64,000 bases of DNA, from assembly GCA_014843695.1 (NCBI GenBank), contig CM026404.1, positions 2,612,458-2,676,457 on the forward strand, read 5' to 3'. Of the stretch, positions 59,171-64,000 are shown piece by piece. The notes beneath the pieces were generated by a model that was not told where the DNA came from, searched no databases, and worked only from the letters and a program-made list of their open reading frames with translations. Position 1 is the first letter of the stretch, and every line of letters begins with the position of its first letter. Made by a program: the position numbers and the translations under genes. The DNA is from Archivesica marissinica (lineage: Eukaryota; Mollusca; Bivalvia; Venerida; Vesicomyidae).

Positions 59171-60025
59171 GCACCCGGGGGGTCTTCCTCCACCAATAAC
59201 AGCTGGGGAGTCGCCCGGGGGTCTTCCTCCACCAACAATAGCTGGAGAACCACCCGGGGGCCTTCCTCCACCAACAATAGCTGGAGAACCACCCGGGGGC
59301 CTTCCTCCACCAACAATAGCTGGAGAACCACCCGGGGGTCTTCCTCCACCAATAACAGCTGGGGAGTCGCCCGGGGGTCTTCCTCCACCAACAATAGCTG
59401 GAGAACCACCCGGGGGCCTTCCTCCACCAACAATAGCTGGAGAACCACCCGGGGGCCTTCCTCCACCAACAATAGCTGGAGAACCACCCGGGGTCTTCCT
59501 CCACCAATAACAGCTGGGGAATCTCCCGGGGTCTTCCTCCACCAATAACAGCTGGGGAATCTCCCGGGGTCTTCCTCCACCAATAACAGCTGGGGAGTCA
59601 CCCGGGGGTCTTCCTCCACCAATAGTAGCTGGGGAGTCACCGGGGGCCTTCCTCCACCAACAATAGCTGGAGACCCACCCGGGGTCTTCCTCCACCAATA
59701 ATAACTGTGGAGTCGCCCGGGGGTCTTCCTCCACCAATAATAACTGTGGAGTCGCCCGGGGGTCTTCCTCCACCAATAACAGCTGGGGAGTCACCCGGGG
59801 GCCTTCCTCCACCAATAATAACTGGGGAGTCACCCGGGGTCTTCCTCCACCAATAATAACTGGGGAGTCACCCGGGGTCTTCCTCCACCAATAATAGCTG
59901 GGGAGTCACCCGGGGTCTTCCTCCACCAATAATAACTGGGGAGTCACCCGGGGGTCTTCCTCCACCAATAATAACTGGGGAGTCACCCGGGGTCTTCCTC
60001 CACCAATAATAGCTGGGGAGTCACC
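59171..60025. repeat. Minisatellite C, about 38-bp unit, expanded from element Z
   Basis: About 22 copies with core GGGTCTTCCTCCACCAATAA then TAGCTGGGGAGTCACCC. The unit equals the 3' portion of element Z, and after the last copy the element's end continues (CATATGACTTAAGCTGTTC at 60022-60045). It lies about 110 bp before exon 3. Confidence 0.93.
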
Positions 60026-60134
60026 ATATGACTTAAGCTGTTCAATAAACGTTGCGTAATTCAATGAGGAGATATTGAATAACTACCCGGTATGTGACGG
60101 GATGGTAGGTTTAATAATGTGTGTATATTTACAG

Positions 60135-60271
60135 GGACAACAGTACAGGGACCAGCAACTATTGAAACTCAGGGAGCATTTATTAAGTAACTACCTCACT
60201 CAGGACAAGAGATGGCTTGTTTTGTTCCCAGAGGGAGGCTTCCTCTACAAACGAAGGGAGACTGGACAACG
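60135..60271 (+). CDS. LPGAT1: LPGAT1-like acyltransferase, exon 3 (FPEGG motif)
   Basis: 137 bp between acceptor TATATTTACAG and donor ACAACG|GTTTGT. It starts in phase 0, gives 45 codons (residues about 146-190) and leaves two bases, CG. The product reads GQQYRDQQLLKLREHLLSNY followed by KRWLVLFPEGGFLYKRRET. YRDQQLL and VLFPEGGFL-KRRET are almost the same in human LPGAT1; FPEGG is the conserved acyltransferase block involved in substrate binding. The leftover CG joins the first base G of exon 4 (minus strand, 28707) to make CGG, arginine. No continuation exon is found downstream on the plus strand before the end of the window. The open frame past 60271 runs into the minisatellite and is not coding. 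Confidence 0.93.
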
Positions 60272-60334
60272 GTTTGTCTCAATTTCTTTAATACTTCATA
60301 AGCCAAACTTTATGGTGAGATGGCCTAGCTACTA

Positions 60335-60824
60335 TTTGTATAGGGCCTCCATGGTTGCGGTCATTGGCTTCAAATCACCTGCCACTCACCACTGTACATT
60401 TGTATAGGGCCTCCATGGTTGCGGTCATTGGCTTCAAATCACCTGCCACTCACCACTGTACATTTGTATAGGGCCTCCATGGTTGCGGTCATTGGCTTCA
60501 AATCACCTGCCACTCACCACTGTACATTTGTATAGGGCCTCCATGGTTGCGGTCATTGGCTTCAAATCACCTGCCACTCACCACTGTACATTTGTATAGG
60601 GCCTCCATGGTTGCGGTCATTGGCTTCAAATCACCTGCCACTCACCACTGTACATTTGTATAGGGCCTCCATGGTGGCGGTCATTGGCTTCAAATCACCT
60701 GCCACTCACCACTGTACATTTGTATAGGGCCTCCATGGTTGCCTGCCACTCACCACTGTACATTTGTATAGGGCCTCCATGGTGGCGGTCATTGGCTTCA
60801 AATCACCTGCCACTCACCACTGTA
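60335..60824. repeat. Minisatellite A', about 65-bp unit (start of intron 3)
   Basis: Seven to eight copies with core GGGCCTCCATGGTTGCGGTC then ATTGGCTTCAAATCACCTGC and CACTCACCACTGTACATTTG. One copy near 60727-60770 lacks the CGGTCATTGGC part, which makes it equivalent to the 39-bp unit of minisatellite A in complement. It is truncated on the right by a gap. Confidence 0.95.
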
Positions 60825-61824
60825 NNNNNNNNNNNNNNNNNNNNNNNNNNNNNNNNNNNNNNNNNNNNNNNNNNNNNNNNNNNNNNNNNNNNNNNNNNNN
60901 NNNNNNNNNNNNNNNNNNNNNNNNNNNNNNNNNNNNNNNNNNNNNNNNNNNNNNNNNNNNNNNNNNNNNNNNNNNNNNNNNNNNNNNNNNNNNNNNNNNN
61001 NNNNNNNNNNNNNNNNNNNNNNNNNNNNNNNNNNNNNNNNNNNNNNNNNNNNNNNNNNNNNNNNNNNNNNNNNNNNNNNNNNNNNNNNNNNNNNNNNNNN
61101 NNNNNNNNNNNNNNNNNNNNNNNNNNNNNNNNNNNNNNNNNNNNNNNNNNNNNNNNNNNNNNNNNNNNNNNNNNNNNNNNNNNNNNNNNNNNNNNNNNNN
61201 NNNNNNNNNNNNNNNNNNNNNNNNNNNNNNNNNNNNNNNNNNNNNNNNNNNNNNNNNNNNNNNNNNNNNNNNNNNNNNNNNNNNNNNNNNNNNNNNNNNN
61301 NNNNNNNNNNNNNNNNNNNNNNNNNNNNNNNNNNNNNNNNNNNNNNNNNNNNNNNNNNNNNNNNNNNNNNNNNNNNNNNNNNNNNNNNNNNNNNNNNNNN
61401 NNNNNNNNNNNNNNNNNNNNNNNNNNNNNNNNNNNNNNNNNNNNNNNNNNNNNNNNNNNNNNNNNNNNNNNNNNNNNNNNNNNNNNNNNNNNNNNNNNNN
61501 NNNNNNNNNNNNNNNNNNNNNNNNNNNNNNNNNNNNNNNNNNNNNNNNNNNNNNNNNNNNNNNNNNNNNNNNNNNNNNNNNNNNNNNNNNNNNNNNNNNN
61601 NNNNNNNNNNNNNNNNNNNNNNNNNNNNNNNNNNNNNNNNNNNNNNNNNNNNNNNNNNNNNNNNNNNNNNNNNNNNNNNNNNNNNNNNNNNNNNNNNNNN
61701 NNNNNNNNNNNNNNNNNNNNNNNNNNNNNNNNNNNNNNNNNNNNNNNNNNNNNNNNNNNNNNNNNNNNNNNNNNNNNNNNNNNNNNNNNNNNNNNNNNNN
61801 NNNNNNNNNNNNNNNNNNNNNNNN
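60825..61824. other. Assembly gap (1000 N)
   Basis: Exactly 1000 N. The left edge is minisatellite A' and the right edge a 55-bp array, both derived from element Z but from different segments. Confidence 0.99.
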
Positions 61825-62760
61825 AGGAAGTCAGGAAGCTATCCAGTTGGCTTGCGGATAGTCGGTGGTTCTACCCAGGAGGAAGTCAGGAAGCTATCCA
61901 GTTGGCTTGCGGATAGTCGGTGGTTCTATCCAGGAGGAAGTCAGGAAGCTATCCAGTTGGCTTGCGGATAGTCGGTGATCCTACCCGGGAGGAAGTCAGG
62001 AAGCTATCCAGTTGGCTTGCGGATAGTCGGTGATCCTACCCGGGAGGATGTCAGGAAGCTATCCAGTTGGCTTGCGGATAGTCGGTGGTTCTATCCAGGA
62101 GGAAGTCAGGAAGCTATCCAGTTGGCTTGCGGATAGTCGGTGGTTCTATCCAGGAGGAAGTCAGGAAGCTATCCAGTTGGCTTGCGGATAGTCGGTGGTT
62201 CTATCCAGGAGGAAGTCAGGAAGCTATCCAGTTGGCTTGCGGATAGTCGGTGATCCTACCCGGGAGGAAGTCAGGAAGCTATCCAGTTGGCTTGCGGATA
62301 GTCGGTGGTTCTACCCGGGAGGATGTCAGGAAGCTATCCAGTTGGCTTGCGGATAGTCGGTGGTTCTATCCAGGAGGAAGTCAGGAAGCTATCCAGTTGG
62401 CTTGCGGATAGTCGGTGATCCTACCCGGGAGGAAGTCAGGAAGCTATCCAGTTGGCTTGCGGATAGTCGGTGGTTCTATCCAGGAGGAAGTCAGGAAGCT
62501 ATCCAGTTGGCTTGCGGATGGTCGGTGATCCTACCCGGGAGGAAGTCAGGAAGCTATCCAGTTGGCTTGCGGATAGTCGGTGGTTCTATCCAGGAGGAAG
62601 TCAGGAAGCTATCCAGTTGGCTTGCGGATAGTCGGTGGTTCTATCCAGGAGGAAGTCAGGAAGCTATCCAGTTGGCTTGCGGATAGTCGGTGGTTCTATC
62701 CAGGAGGAAGTCAGGAAGCTATCCAGTTGGCTTGCGGATAGTCGGTGATCCTACCCGGGT
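61825..62760. repeat. Minisatellite B, 55-bp unit, expanded from element Z
   Basis: About 17 copies with core GGAAGTCAGGAAGCTATCCA then GTTGGCTTGCGGATAGTCGG and TGGTTCTATCCAGGA. This corresponds to the GTGAGGAAGCTGTCCCGCTG, GCTTGCAGAAGATCG, TTCTACCCGGG segment of element Z at 59086-59140. After the last unit the sequence continues TACCCGGGTGCTCAATATGA and CATAAGCTGTTGG, the element's 3' end. Confidence 0.93.
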
Positions 62761-63089
62761 GCTCAATATGACATAAGCCATAAGCTGTTGGTGACGCTTC
62801 AAACCTCCAAAAAGAACAAATCTGGGGAATTTATTGGATGCAGTCTTGGGGAAACCTTTGCCATCATATGTGCAGAGCTTGTGCCATTTGTAGCCGACCC
62901 ACTACTAGTCCAGTTGTTGTATCTTACATGATGTCCAGCATATGCTCAAGCGGGTTCAGATCTCGGGACTCACTGCGAGCCACGATCTGTTGGTGATGGC
63001 ATAGTGCTGCATAAACTGTGTCACTGAAGCCCGATGTGGTCTCACATTATCGTCCATGTAACCATGTCTGTATACCTGGACTGATGCAT
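62761..63089. other. 3' end of element Z and flank
   Basis: CATAAGCCATAAGCTGTTGG near 62773 continues element Z. The rest has no recognised feature. Confidence 0.5.
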
Positions 63090-63200
63090 GTATGTATGCA
63101 TGTTCCATTAATGTCAAATCCCTTGCGGGAACATAGACATGTTTTTCTGGACACGCCCTTCAATTTCAAAATCCGAAATCCTACCACTGGACCACGGACA
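63090..63200. repeat. Dispersed repeat with CCCTTGCGGG hairpin, second copy
   Basis: TGCATGTTCCATTAATGTCA then AATCCCTTGCGGGAACATAG and ACATGTTTTTCTGGACACGC, matching 33385-33440. It is followed by a short tRNA-like end (CCTACCACTGGACCACGGAC, complement of an A-box region). Confidence 0.65.
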
Positions 63201-63924
63201 CCACAAAAAATGTTTCTAAATGAGCAACAACAATCGGGTTATAAAAATGTCATGCATCACTTAGCAGGCGTCACATCGTACAGTCGTGGGACAGGTAACC
63301 CCATATCATGACCGATCCACTACCAAAGAGGACCTTAGGACGACATGTTGTAATGATCTGCCTTCACCCACAAATACCGGTACGCCAGGCAGGGATATGA
63401 AGAAGGAACTGTCTAGCCGGCATGTTATGCTTCAATTATAATACATGCACATGTATATAATTAATTTGATGATTAGTTAATTACATAAGCTCATAAGCAA
63501 GCAGCGCATGTCAGATACGTTTTTGACCGCCGAATATTTCATATTTAAAACAGAAAATAGGCGCATATTAGATTACAATAGGAAATAGAGAGTTATATAG
63601 ACATAAAACATACTTTTAATTGGAAATATAAAAATAGGGAATATTACTGACTATTGTATTACTTTGGATATAACTCTGCAGAATAAAATACATTAAACGC
63701 CACTTTCATAAGATAAATGACCTTATTTATAATAGGAACTTTCATATTCATCACATGTGCCGACCGATCACATATGCGCACTATATAGTAACCGTTCGTG
63801 GGTATTGTAGTATTGTGTTTGTTTATTGTTGTGTCGCCCCTATTGAAAGGGCCAGCCATTTCTGACTTATGAGACACCTCTTATGAACATCAGTAGTTCC
63901 CGAATAATATCCGTGAAGGCCAGG
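63201..63924. other. AT-rich sequence, no recognised feature
   Basis: Nothing recognised on either strand. Confidence 0.5.
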
Positions 63925-64000
63925 CGACAGGCTGTTTATCTATCATTCCCTAATGGCAAACCCCTAGCGGGGATCTAGACATGTTGCGCATCAAACCTCG
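63925..64000 (+). repeat. Dispersed element edge at window end
   Basis: GACAGGCTGTTTATCTATCA followed by TTCCCTAATGGCAAACCCCT and AGCGGGGATCTAGACATGTT. It is the cleanest copy of the element edge that also borders the first array (1083-1150) and lies at 1496-1556. Confidence 0.7.

Noticed and set aside
24610..60271. Two independent LPGAT1 paralogs in opposite orientation
   Set aside because: Each would lack exactly the part that the other has, the exon phases match across the gap, and the array family at the two contig ends is the same. I kept it as the alternative to be tested.

Overview
This window looks like nuclear DNA of an invertebrate animal, most likely a mollusc and possibly a bivalve. 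It has spliced exons with GT-AG borders, tRNA-derived SINEs, non-autonomous DNA transposons and a LINE fragment. One SINE-like family (around 34.5, 59.1, 60.4 and 62 kb) resembles a repeat I recall as common in mollusc genomes. I see no bacterial-style genes. Adding the array spans, tandem repeats fill roughly 36 kb of the 61 kb of real sequence. Three gaps of exactly 1000 N (6914-7913, 35584-36583, 60825-61824) divide the window into four contigs.

The only host gene I can support is an LPGAT1-like acyltransferase gene. Exons 1-3 (54383-54607, 56645-56859, 60135-60271) are on the plus strand of the third contig. Exons 4 and 5 (28592-28707 and 24610-25046) are on the minus strand of the second contig. 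All junction phases fit, and the five pieces give about 374 residues, close to my recollection of about 370 for the human protein. As printed, the gene cannot be transcribed as one unit. The simplest explanation is that contig 7914-35583 is inverted and misplaced, and belongs after 60824. The same minisatellite family lies at both ends that would then meet.

Layout: 1-11 kb has minisatellites of 11 to 43 bp, including a 5.1 kb array of a 31-bp unit. 11.3-19.5 kb is one 8.1 kb array of a 33/41-bp unit. 19.6-24.6 kb holds SINEs, small foldback elements and a G-rich array. 24.6-28.7 kb holds LPGAT1 exons 5 and 4 with an intron made almost wholly of arrays. 28.9-35.6 kb holds SINEs, a hAT-like element with a nested LINE, a TA-flanked MITE and a minisatellite. 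36.6-48 kb has arrays, SINEs and low-feature DNA. 48.3-52.4 kb is a 4.2 kb array built on a 9-bp module. 53.7-60.8 kb is the 5' half of LPGAT1. 61.8-64 kb is another SINE-derived array and its flank.

The strongest theme is where minisatellites start. Two arrays inside the gene begin at the 5' splice sites of exon 2 and exon 4, so every unit carries a copy of the exon-end/donor sequence. Other arrays are expansions of short segments of dispersed elements: three or four from one SINE-like family, two from the same spot in another SINE. Two more sit inside inverted-repeat elements. The very long open frames across the arrays follow from stop-free repeat units and are not annotated as genes.
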